Source: Calycina herbarum
Taxonomy: Eukaryota; Ascomycota; Leotiomycetes; Helotiales; Pezizellaceae
Assembly: GCA_001414485.1 (NCBI GenBank)
Contig: LLEY01000195.1
Coordinates: 43,129-107,128, forward strand
Length of the DNA: 64,000 bases
Direction of reading: 5' to 3'
Made by a program: the position numbers and the translations under genes. How positions within the stretch are numbered: the stretch's first letter is position 1; each line of letters begins with the position of its first letter. Below the pieces are notes generated by a model. It was not told the origin of the DNA. It saw nothing but the letters and a program-made list of their open reading frames with translations, and did not search any database. Below are positions 1 through 9,765 of the stretch, in pieces.

Positions 1-1549
1 TGTTACAGATCTGTCAGAAGACGTCTCAACAGACACCTGCTGGGGAGTACTCATAGGACGTTTTAACAAGAGCTAAGTAGCCTGAGTAATTGACTTAGGG
101 GCTACACGCTATATAACTTACGCTAGAGACGTATTTACTGAGTTTTTAGAGCTTAAAGTGCTAAGAGTAGTTAAAACTGTAAGTGGCGGCTTGATACACA
201 GAATAGGAATTAGGAATGTTAGTATCTAGGTCTTTATAGACAAGCTGTAGACTCAAACGCTTGCTCTTACAGACGTGCTATACGTGCCTGAGCTAGCTAG
301 CAGCCTGATATTAGTCCCTCAGCTATAGGATAAGGGCATTCTTATACAAACAACTGGCAGTATAAGCAAGCACGCTATAACTCTTATAAAAGATGGTTTT
401 GTTATTACGAATATAAGCTAGATTAGCTCGTAATATATACTAGACTCTGTTGCTACAGAAGCTACTATAGCTGTAACTAAAAGAGATCTTAACCTTGACC
501 TTTAGTATAGGAATTTTAGCTATATCGGTATATAGAGACTTAGGGGGCTATATAGCGTAGTCTCTGACTTAGAAACACTAATATCAATTCTAAGAGGTTA
601 TAACTTAGACTTCTATAAGCTATATATTATAGTAAAGTAGCTACAAGTTATAAACTACCAAATACTAGAGAAAGTAGATAAACCTCTCGAACGAGTGTTT
701 TCTAACTTCTAGGGTCTATATAGTATTCCTACTATAGCTAGAGAACGCTATATTTATACTCTTACGAACTAGGTAATAAGGAAGTCCTAGGTCTTCTTAA
801 CTAAGCAAAGAATAGACTTTAGAGAAGTTATACTTAAATAGAAGAAGGAAGTAGAGTTATAGTTAGAGCATAAGTTAAAGGTTCTTCGGCTTAATAATAC
901 TAAAGAATTTAAGGTATTTAAGGATAAGCTACTAAGCGAGTATAAAGTTAAGATTAAGTAGACTACGCTATATATACTAGAGCAAAATAGTGTCTTAGAA
1001 AGGCTGAACCGAACACTTATTTCACTTATAAGGGTAATGCTTATTAACGCTCAATTACCTTATAAGTTTTAGAGCAAGGCTATAAAAGCTATATATTATA
1101 TTAGGAACTATACGTCTATAGGGCTAGGCGGAATTACATCTGAAGAAGCATTTATAGAGAAGAGGCCAAGGATATAGCACTTAAAGCTATAGGGCTGTAT
1201 TACTTTCTACCAGCTTCCTAACTAGCATAGGTATAAGCTTAAGCTAGTCTTACGAAAAATATGCCTTATAGGCTATACTGAGACTTCACAGTAGTATAGA
1301 TTGTACGACCCTGTAAGCAGGCGAGTAATTACGTCTACAAGACCTCGATTCCTAGTTAATCGACGCCTAAAATAGAAGTAGAGTAATAAGACTCCTGCCC
1401 GCAGGTTCGTTAGCGAGTTAGAGGACTTAAGCGAGGACGAACCCGAGGAAGAGAGGCTAGTAGAAGCGCCTAGGTTGCTTAGAGCACTCGAACTATTGAA
1501 CAGGCCAGTTGAAGTGCCTAGGCTACCTAAGAGTGCCCGAACTACTGCT

Positions 1550-1702
1550 AGTCGTAGGAGAAAGACCCGCATGTCTAATAAGCGTATAGATAGAATAGTA
1601 AGTCGTGGGAGAAAGACCCGCACGTCTTCTAAACGTGTAGATAGAACCGCTAGTCGTAGGAGAAAGACCCGCACGTCTGATTAGCGTGTAGACAGTGAAC
1701 CT
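1550..1702 (+). repeat. Three tandem 51-bp units in the Copia-A integrase-RT linker
   Basis: Three consecutive 51-bp units (1550-1600, 1601-1651, 1652-1702) each begin agtcgtggga or agtcgtagga. In frame they encode a basic 17-residue unit of the form SRRRKTR-S-KR-DR. Just upstream (about 1460-1547) are two further imperfect units of about 48 bp encoding VEAPRLLRALELL-like and VEVPRLPKSARTT-like segments. The repeats lie in the variable linker between integrase and RT. The Arg/Lys clusters resemble a nuclear-localisation signal, which is an inference. The short open frame here is only a stretch left between RIP stops. Confidence 0.8.
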
Positions 1703-2268
1703 AGCTATAAGGCTCTAATAAGCCGTAGGCTCCGCGAACGTAGGCCTCGAAGGTTCTTTAACGAAGATACAGCCTTAAGTGCTAATACCTATAGGATACT
1801 TCTTCCAAAGTCGTACGATAAGGCGGTTAGCGACCCTTAGTACGCTTAGCAATAGAAAGATGCTATTGCTAATGAATTAGTTAAGCTCTAGGTTCTTAGG
1901 ACCTAGGAGTATACTAAGCTCCCCTCTATGAAGGCTATAGTTAGTACAAAGTGGGTCTTCCTTATAAAGTATACTCTAACAGGGTTAATAGACTGCTTTA
2001 AGGCTAGACTAGTAGCTTAGGGATATAGTCAGAGACTAGGTAATGACTTTCTTAAGACGTTCTCGCCTACTATCCGCTATAAGTCTATTAGGGCTTTGTT
2101 AGCTATAGGGTGTGCGAAAGACCTTGAAATTCACTAAGTTAACGTAGATATAGTGTATCTACGGACAGAGTTATACGTAGAGGTTTATATACGAGAGGTT
2201 TAAGGACTCTTATTACCCTCTAGCGTTGTACTTAAAGTGCGGAAGGCCTTATACAGCCTGAAGTAGTC

Positions 2269-2284
2269 TAGAAGAGAGTGGTAT
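2269..2284. repeat. LINE target-site duplication, left copy (16 bp)
   Basis: The 16 bases tagaagagagtggtat occur here and again, identically, at 8103-8118. They flank the LINE and are continuous with the Copia-A RT frame on both sides, so this is the duplicated target. Confidence 0.93.
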
Positions 2285-5200
2285 TTATTTATTTATTTAT
2301 TTATTTCTATTTAACGTTAGGCGGAGTCTAGATCGCGTGGTCTAGGTCCTAAAAGATCCTAAAAGAGGGCAAATGACGCTAGGGGGGTGCCCTAGGCTAC
2401 AGGGGGTGTAAACGAGTGAGCTAATTTATAAGAGACAGTTTAAAGAGAAGCTCCACTTTCGGAACAGCTCTTATTCTTAATTAGTTTAAAGAATCAGAGA
2501 ATAATAAAGGAGATATATAGAAGTATAGAAAAAGAAAGGAAAAGAGAGGGTTTAAGCTATCTTAAGAGGTAGATCTTTAAAAAGAACTTAGTCTTAGTAT
2601 AGACCTTGTAAAAGAGTTCCTCGTAGCCAGGTCTAAACAGGAGTTAAGGGTTTCCCTCCGCCTTAGCTAATAGCCTTAGGTCCTTATTATTTGCAAGTCT
2701 ATAGAAGAGTAGGTGGTATTATACCTTAGCCTTCTTATACTTACAATTCCCTGATTCCTATAATATGTCGAGGTAAAAGAAGCGAAGATAGTAAGCTATA
2801 AAGTCTCTATAACTAGTACGAGCTGTAATTAGCTAAGCTAGGACCTCTCTTAGTAGCTAGAGGGTCCTAGGTTTTAAGAGCCAGAAGGTGAGACCTAGCC
2901 CCTTATAGGTATTCGGAAGTAACGTCTACTAAAGCTTGTTCGCGAGCTTAACCCCTATCTCTTTTACTTCTCTCTTAAGCGTAGTAGTATAGAGTAAAGG
3001 AGAACTAGGGAGGGTTATTCAAGCTGCTTTCCTTATAGCTTTGTTAGCTATTTCGTTACTATGGATTCCTATATAACTAGGGCACTACCTTATCTAAATC
3101 TTCTCTAGGTATAGCTGAGTAAAGTCGAATACCTTATTAAAGGTCTCTTACGACGTGCTACAAGACTAGTAGGTTAGTTATAGTATAGCTTCGAGGTTAT
3201 TAAGGCAGATCTAACACTTCGTAGCCGAGGGCTAGAAAGGGGATTTGATAGCGAGCTCGAGACTGTGTAAGGCGGCTCGTGCTTCTATATTATATATTTC
3301 TAAGGTTTTACTAAAAGGGAAGAGCTTTATATTTAAAACTACCCCTCCTCTTATAAGACAGACGCCTCTACTAGTGTTCTTATTATCTAAGCAAGAGCTG
3401 TTAGTAAATATAACTAGGTTCGTAGGCGGAACAGAGGCGAGGAATTTAAGGAATTCAGCTTTATAAGAGTCTTTATTACCGCTAGGGCTTAGGCCGGCTA
3501 CCTCGAGAAGGCAGGCTTAGCGGTTGAACCCTCTACTCTACAGGGGGTCTTAAATTAGATCGACTTCTTCTAAAGGGGGGAGAGGTTTAAGAGAGCGGTA
3601 AATAAGCCTAGCCTTTAAGCAAGAGTTATTTACACATCGCTTAAGCGGGTATGCTAAGTCGAGTCGTCGAGTTCTAGCCTCAAAAGCTCTACTTTTTACT
3701 ATAAGAGTAATTTCAGCAGCTAGGAGGCTAGATTCCGTAAGAAGTACCGAGGTAGGAGTGGTTTTATAGACTAGGAGGATGATTCTAGCACACTTTATAA
3801 CTACTCTATCTAAGAGAGTTAGGTAGCGGCTAATCCGGTTATTTATAGTACCTACTCGGCCTGTTTTCGTACGACCAGAGTACTAAGTCTCGTGCCTAAA
3901 ATAGGCGATTAAGAGGATATAAGTAGTAACTGCTTATTTCAGCAGATGCGAGGGAGATCCTCTTACTATATTTGTTATTCCTTTAAGAGCATTAGCTATA
4001 AGTATAGCCTTACTAGCTATTCTTTTAACGTAACTATAAAAGGTAAGACAGAGGTCGAAGAAGATACTAAGCTACTAGAGTTCCTATGTAGGCTCTATTA
4101 TCTTTCCTTTAACTACAATAGTAGGGGGGGGGTAGATGCCTCTCCCTCTTTGTTTCCTTTTATAAGAGAACTGGATAAGTTTTAATTTTTCAGTGTTAAA
4201 GGTAATACCCTCGTTTATACTCTACTTAAGTGTGCTTGCTACCTGCTTTGCTAAGTCCTTGACATTCCCTGCCTTTAAAGGCCTAAAAGCAAGTAATCTA
4301 ATATCGTCAGCGTAGCCGAATCTCTATACTACTAGAAGAGAGCTAACTCCTAATCTAAAGAGGAGCTAGATATAGAGTATAAAGAGGATCGGTGAGATAG
4401 GCGAGCCTTGTAGAAGACTATACTAAAGCGGGGTAGCGTCGTCTACTTCTCTATTAAGCTTTACTTTTACTAATCTATTAGTTAAGAAAGAGGAGACCTA
4501 TTCTACGAAGCAATATAGCCATCCTTACTCTCTTAACCTTTTAATTAGGCAGCTAGGGAGTACTACGTTAAAGGCGCTCTTAATATCGAGTGTAAGAAGG
4601 GAGGCTTCCTACTTGTCCGTAAGAGCTGACTTAATATCGAAGGTAAGATAGGTAGTAAGGTCTATAGTAGCTCTTAGTAGAAGAGCCCTAAACTGGTTCT
4701 GCCCTAGAATAGAGTACTTAATAGCTATCTAAGAGACTTGCTTAGCGAGGAGCCTTTTAAGCTCTTTTCTAAGGACTAAGAGTAGAGTAATTAGCCGGTA
4801 TACTTAAGAGGAGGACTTGTCTTTCTTATTAGGTTTTAGGATAATAGCAACGACGGCGGATCGGAAGATCTTTGAGTAGAAGCCTATCTCTATATAGCCT
4901 CTGAATAGTAGGAAGACAAGGTTCGAGATCTGTAGCTAGGCTACTTTGAGGACCCCTGTTACTAGCTCGTCTTCTCCTAGTACAGTTAAAGCTTTGCTAA
5001 GGATCGATTCCTCGACCTTATATAAAGTAAGGTCTGCCTACGGGAGGGCCTAAATAGAAGTGGTTAGCGTGTTAAATGGTATATCTCTGACTTCGGCCTT
5101 GTTTATAAGTAGCTCTTATACGAGGATCTTCTACTTCTCCTAGGTAGTAAAGCCTAGCTAACCTGCTGAGTCTCTTAAGAGGGGAGACTTATATATTCCA

Positions 5201-8102
5201 GTGCTCTAGTGCTACTTACAAATCTTAAAGACGTCTTTACTCTTTGTAGCCTTATTGATTAGGTTATAGAAGTGTTCTCTCTTTGCCTTTCGGATTTCCT
5301 GCCTTAGACTTCTACGAAGAGACTTCAAGGCTCGAGGGCTCGCGTTAAGCCTTTATACCTACCTTGCCTCGGTAGCCGCTATCTAGTATTCCTTGTTCCA
5401 CCAGGGGTGTCCGAATCTATGTCCGAGACCTCGCTTAGTACTACAGAGGTACGCGCTATATACGCTCTCGGTAATAAATCCTACTAGGGCCTCTAGCGAT
5501 TCCGTGTTTGGTTGTTACGTAAGTTTATATAGCTATTACGTTTCGAGCTTACTTTAGAGGGTAGTCTCGAAGGTTTTAATATCAAGAGTACTAAGTTTCA
5601 AAGGCGGATCCTTCTCTGTTAGGTTTCCTATATATAGAAGCTGGGTAAGAAGTAGGAGGTAGTTAGAGCTATACTTAAAGGTAAGGTCTATCTTAGTAGA
5701 CGCCTCTCTTTAGTAGAGGTTGCTCGAGCAAAAGACAAGGTTAAGGGTGTTGCCGAGGTTGTACGTTTACGTCCTAGAAGGGGTAGAGAGTTGTAGCCCT
5801 CTATCCTCTATCTAGTTAATAAGCGAGGAGGCTTGTATACTTTCCTGCCTAAGGAAATCCGATTACTAGAGTTAGCTCTTTAAGTTCAAGTTACCAGCTA
5901 TAAGGGTATTTGTTATAGTAATATATTATAAGTAAAGGACGAGGTTAATAGCCTCTCTAGCGCCCTTAGCGCCTAGGGGGGCGTTATATACGTTAAGGAT
6001 ATATAATAAGAGGCCTTAAGAGAGCGTGATCTCGATATAAACAAGGTCTCGGCATTTAAGCAAGGGTGTGATCGGTGTTTGTTAACTTAAGAGAATCCTC
6101 GCTCCTTTTCGTATAAATATAAACACTCTAGGGTGGTCATTATTCTAGTTATATATAGGTATAAAGCAGGTGTAATTCGGGTAGCGTCTTATAATCTAAT
6201 AACTAATCTCTCTCTAGTATATATACAGTTCCTAGATAAGGACTATATCGACTCATCTAGAGTAAGCTAGTTAGAGAACCAGCTCCTAGTACTTACTAGA
6301 CTTATAAACGTTAATCTATAGAACTTAGAGGCAGTGGTTTTTAGTAAGCCCTTATCTACTTATAGAGAAACTATAATAGTATTTCCTCGGGTTCTTCGAA
6401 TAGAGAGGTCGTCGAGAGCCTCTTCTATAGGAGTGTCTATAGGGGTGTTAGAATCATCTTCTTAGGATAGTAAGATAGGCGAGGTAGGCGAGAGAGGTAA
6501 GAGGGGCAAGGAAGGTAAGGTAGGTAAGGTAGGTAGGACAGGCGAAGTAGGCGAGGTAGTCGAGTTAGAAGAGCTATCTACTCTAGCTTGTAGGGTAGCT
6601 GGAGCTTCTATGTCTCAGCTACTACAAGGGGAGTCTTCCTCCCTTCTTATCCGTATTTCATTATATACTCGTTAAATAGTTCTCTTATTCTCGGTTAAGA
6701 GGCGTGTCCCTAGGTTCCTTAGTCTAAGCTAGCACCCTAGGTCGTCTAAGGCGTAAGGTCTACTATAATATAGGCACTTTAGCTTACACTATATATATCT
6801 CAAACATATAGGGTGAAAGTCTTTAGAGTGTTAAGTAGTACTATATAGATAGTACTATTAGTTCTTCTTATAGTTCCTTTAGTTATACTACCCCTAGTAC
6901 TTAGAGTACTATATAATTATAGAAACCTTAGAAAGAGGTTTAAAGAAGACTCTTCTACTAAGAAGAGATGTTATATCTAGGATAGCGTAGCTGTCCTAGG
7001 CTTCTTCCTCTTTAAAGAAGACAGTCTAGGAGGTATAGAATAGCTTATCCGATAGCAAGATCCTTATTATATCAACCTTTATAGGGGCTATTCTGATTCG
7101 TTCCTTAATTGCTATAGCTACTACTTTAGAAGTAGTAGAGACGAGAGTCGATATAATTACTCCTTTTTCGTTAATCTCAACGGCTTCGATACTTTAAGGT
7201 ATCTCTAATAAGCGGTATACTACCCAGTTTTATAAGGTCTTAATCTTAGCTATAGAGAATAGCGTCTATATAAATGCCTTCTTTGTCGATAACAGGGCTT
7301 CTAAGACAGCCTCGTTCTTTAGTATAATAGCGAAACCAGAGCTAACTAAGAGGACCTCTTATATAAGCTCTTTATAGCCTATCTTTGGATTATAGAGGGC
7401 AAGAAAGATAGCTAGAGTAGAATGTTTCCTTTCTAGGGAATTAGAGAGTAGTCGGATAAAGACTCTAAGGTCTAGTTTAGCTAAAGAACCCTTGTTCTTA
7501 TCCTTCTATAGCTTTGAAGTACTAGTAGAGAGAGGGAGAGAGTAGGGTATTATTACTAGTATGCTTTCAGGCGCTAAGGTACCTTTTATAGTCTATGTGT
7601 ATAAAAAATTTTCGGCCGAGCCTAGAGGGGGGGGAGGAGTCGTAGATAGCGTAGGGCCCCCTCTATGTATAATAGAGGAGGTTTCTAAGATTAAGGGTAG
7701 TAGGGGGGGTGTCTCTAAGGTATATACTTAGTAGAATAGTAGGCTAATATCGGCAACTTAAGTATAAAAGGCTCGGAGGTAGGGAAGAAGGTTAGGAGGG
7801 GCTTTGTTAAGAGTAGTACTTAGGTAGTAATCTACAGCTTCTATAGTTCCTCCGAAGAAGGTTTAGACTATAGTACTACGCTTAAGAGCTTTAGAAGTTG
7901 CTAAGACAAAGTGCTGTTGTATATTCAGAAGGGGGGGGATCGGGCGCCCTCTCTCTTTTCCTAGGTCTCTTCTCAGAGGCGTAGGTGAGGCCGGAGACCT
8001 CCTAAGAGAGGTCTCTATAGAAGGAAATCGGCTTATTAAGTGCGAGTAGATAAGAGCGAGTGATTTAGAACAAAAAATTCGATCTACGAAAAAAGGTATA
8101 TA
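2285..8102 (-). mobile_element. Tad1-like non-LTR retrotransposon (LINE), full length, RIP-degraded
   Basis: The element is 5.8 kb, minus strand, inserted in the RT gene of Copia-A. Its 3' tail is the ATTT repeat at 2285-2306 (AAAT repeat on the coding strand) and its 5' end is at 8102. A 16-bp perfect target duplication flanks it. Order on the minus strand: a gag-like ORF1 region (about 8000-6650), with a knuckle-like KCLYYSRPYALDDLG segment near 6730-6775; an endonuclease beginning near 6330; reverse transcriptase; then a 3' region. All frames carry many stops. The 5' end matches the TSD edge exactly, so there is little or no 5' truncation, which is uncommon for LINE copies. Confidence 0.88.
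3200..6340 (-). pseudogene. LINE ORF2 remnant: APE-type endonuclease and reverse transcriptase
   Basis: The start and end are approximate. The endonuclease is recognised by NVYKSSKYWELVL and VDIVLI-ELYI at about 6330-6220, followed by a HPRVFIFIRKGAR segment near 6130; these match the N-terminal endonuclease of Tad1-clade LINEs. A TPWWNKEY motif (5387-5410) marks the segment upstream of RT. RT core motifs are LTFDIKSAL near 4615-4650 and FGYADDI at 4301-4320, which retains the catalytic YADD. Stops occur throughout at Trp and Gln positions, so it is not expressed as a full protein. Confidence 0.85.
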
Positions 8103-8118
8103 TAGAAGAGAGTGGTAT
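8103..8118. repeat. LINE target-site duplication, right copy (16 bp)
   Basis: This stretch is identical to 2269-2284. The Copia-A RT frame resumes immediately after it. Confidence 0.93.
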
Positions 8119-9420
8119 ATTAAAGCTTATAATAGACTAGCTAAGTTTGAATTAAAGCCCTCTTTTAGCAATCTAAGCGTATTTATTAATAGAGATAAGA
8201 GCTTGATTATTAGCCTCTATATTAATAATATAATTATACTAGGGCGCTCTTTAGATAAGGTTAACTCGTTTAAAGAGGGGTTTGGAAAACTGTATAAGCT
8301 TAAAGATATAAGGGAGATCGGCACGTTTCTTAGTCTTAAGGTTACATAGGATCGAGCGTCGCGGACGCTGACTATTAGCTAGAAAAGCTACTCGCTTAAG
8401 CTAGTTAATAAGTATTTAAGGGGCAGTGATCAGGTAGATCCTACCTCTGTAGGTGGAATATAGACCCTTAGGAAAGCTAAGCAAAATGAACCCTAAGCTA
8501 ATATTGCCTTATACTAAAGAGCTATTAGAAGTCTAATATATTTACAAAGAGGCACGCGGCTAGATATTACCTTTGCTGTTTACTAACTTATATAGTATTA
8601 CTTAGACTCTACTATATAGTATTAGAATTACATATTACAGATCTTACGCTACTTAAAAGGTATACCCGGCTATGCTATTCGCTATAGTAACTCGGAACGA
8701 CTACAGGCCCTTAAGAGGTATTCTAACTCGGACTATGCTGGTGACCCAGCTGATCGACTATCGACTTATAGGTATATCTTCAAGCTCTATAAAGGATCTA
8801 TTAATTAGACGTCGAAGAAGCAGCGGTTAATCTCTATATCGACTACTAAGGTAGAGTATATAGTACTTTACTAGACAAGTAAGCAGGCTGTCTAGTATAG
8901 TAGGCTATTGCTGTCAGGACTTATAGCAAATACTGATGAATTGAACTACAGAGGTGTCTATGTACAAGAAGATTCGATTGTCCTTTCCAAGCCAGAGTCC
9001 TTACCAACTTATATACTCAGTTAACTCATTCTAGAGGGTTCTGCCAAGGGTACTCTCGAAGGTTCTGTTACGTCCATGCGTTGCCAAGCGAGGTCACGTG
9101 AATGCGTCGCTGGAGTACTCCAAGACTTATTCCACGGGTGTAACCCTTGACAATTGCGAGATATTAGCTATTCGTAGTACTTAAAAAACGACTTTATAGT
9201 CCTACTTCTCTACGATAATCAGTCAGCGATTACGCTTACTAAGAACCTAGAGAACTATGCCTAAAGCAAGTATATTAATGTCCAATTCCACTATATACAG
9301 CAGCTTGTTATATATAATAAGATCATAGTTGATTACTGCCCTACGGCATATATACTTGCTAACGCACTTACGAAACCTCTACAACTATTAGTATTTAAGA
9401 CATATATAAAGGGAATACTG
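8119..9420 (+). pseudogene. Copia-A pol, 3' part (end of RT and RNase H), RIP-degraded
   Basis: This continues the frame cut at 2284. Visible Copia landmarks are DKSLIISLYINNIIIL near 8200 (the Y-V-D-D box with both Asp changed to Asn, as G-to-A change gives), TRLDITFAV near 8555, YSNSDYAGD near 8720, KKQRLISISTTKVEY near 8815, DNQSA near 9215, a YINVQFHYIQ segment near 9270 and ANALTKPL near 9360. A solo LTR at 8912-9152 splits the RNase H part. The loss of both RT catalytic Asp residues and the many stops make it inactive. Confidence 0.87.
8912..9152. mobile_element. Solo LTR (241 bp) of a different family, in Copia-A RNase H
   Basis: The sequence starts TGTCAGGACT and ends CCCTTGACA (TGTCA...TGACA termini). 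It is flanked by the perfect 5-bp duplication attgc at 8907-8911 and 9153-9157. Removing it rejoins the Copia-A sequence. It contains CpG-rich, non-RIP-like sequence (for example gcgaggtcacgtgaatgcgtcg), in contrast to its surroundings, so it is probably a late arrival. Which element left it is unknown; no other copy is in the window. Confidence 0.75.
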
Positions 9421-9557
9421 TAGGAGGGATAAAGGACAAGAGGCTTACGCCTAGGTTTTTATGCCAGCTGGGCTTTTCCTAGGAGCTATACAAAAACTGC
9501 TTTTTACTTATATAGTTTTTGCAGAGTAGCTGTTATTAGATATAACCGTAAGGGGGC

Positions 9558-9765
9558 TGTTAATAGGTACGGTGATATCTGTTATATCAAGCCACTTAAG
9601 GAGATATCGGTATACCCGTCGGGCATACTAAGGAAGAGTTTTTCGGTAAATAGATGCGGCAATTGCTATTGCAAAGTTGTATATAAATGTGCCTTCTGCT
9701 CTTGTAGAGCATGGCATGGAATTTAAGTCTTTTACTCTCGCCCTCTGAAGTGCAGCATTGCAACA
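9558..9765 (+). repeat. Copia-A 3' LTR (208 bp)
   Basis: The LTR begins TGTTAATAGG and ends GCAACA, directly after a purine tract at 9550-9557. It is the same length as, and very similar to, the solo LTR at 11073-11280. The differences I see are all C/T or G/A transitions. It abuts PKS1 coding sequence at 9766. Confidence 0.93.

Larger units (their letters stand above)
1..2284 (+). pseudogene. Copia-A pol, 5' part (integrase to start of RT), RIP-degraded
   Basis: The frame is broken by stops, but Copia landmarks are clear. Near 1945-2020 there is a KWVF...YTLTGLIDCFKARLVA stretch matching the usual Copia KWVFKIK...YKARLVAKGY segment. At about 2150-2200 comes the region equivalent to the LNG-L-EEVYM segment. 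At 2240-2284 the KALYSLK-type motif runs up to the LINE insertion point. The upstream part corresponds to pre-integrase and integrase. No long open frame remains and the gene cannot make a functional polyprotein. The reading frame resumes at 8119 after the LINE. Confidence 0.85.
1..9765 (+). mobile_element. Copia-A: Ty1/Copia LTR retrotransposon, 5' end outside window
   Basis: This is a plus-strand Copia element. Its integrase, reverse transcriptase and RNase H order is readable through many stops, and it ends in a 208-bp 3' LTR at 9558-9765 preceded by a purine tract (aagggggc). The 5' LTR lies beyond the left edge. Two later insertions interrupt it: a LINE (2285-8102) and a foreign solo LTR (8912-9152). 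Stops sit mostly at former Trp and Gln codons, as RIP would produce. The element sits inside the enoyl-reductase region of PKS1, whose sequence begins directly at 9766. The expected 5-bp target duplication is gtggc (9766-9770); its partner would lie left of the window. Family and orientation are well supported; the full length is unknown. Confidence 0.9.

Noticed and set aside
1273..1684. Overlapping open frames on both strands as genes
   Set aside because: They lie in the Copia-A tandem-repeat linker and are stretches left between RIP stops; the plus frame is part of pol.
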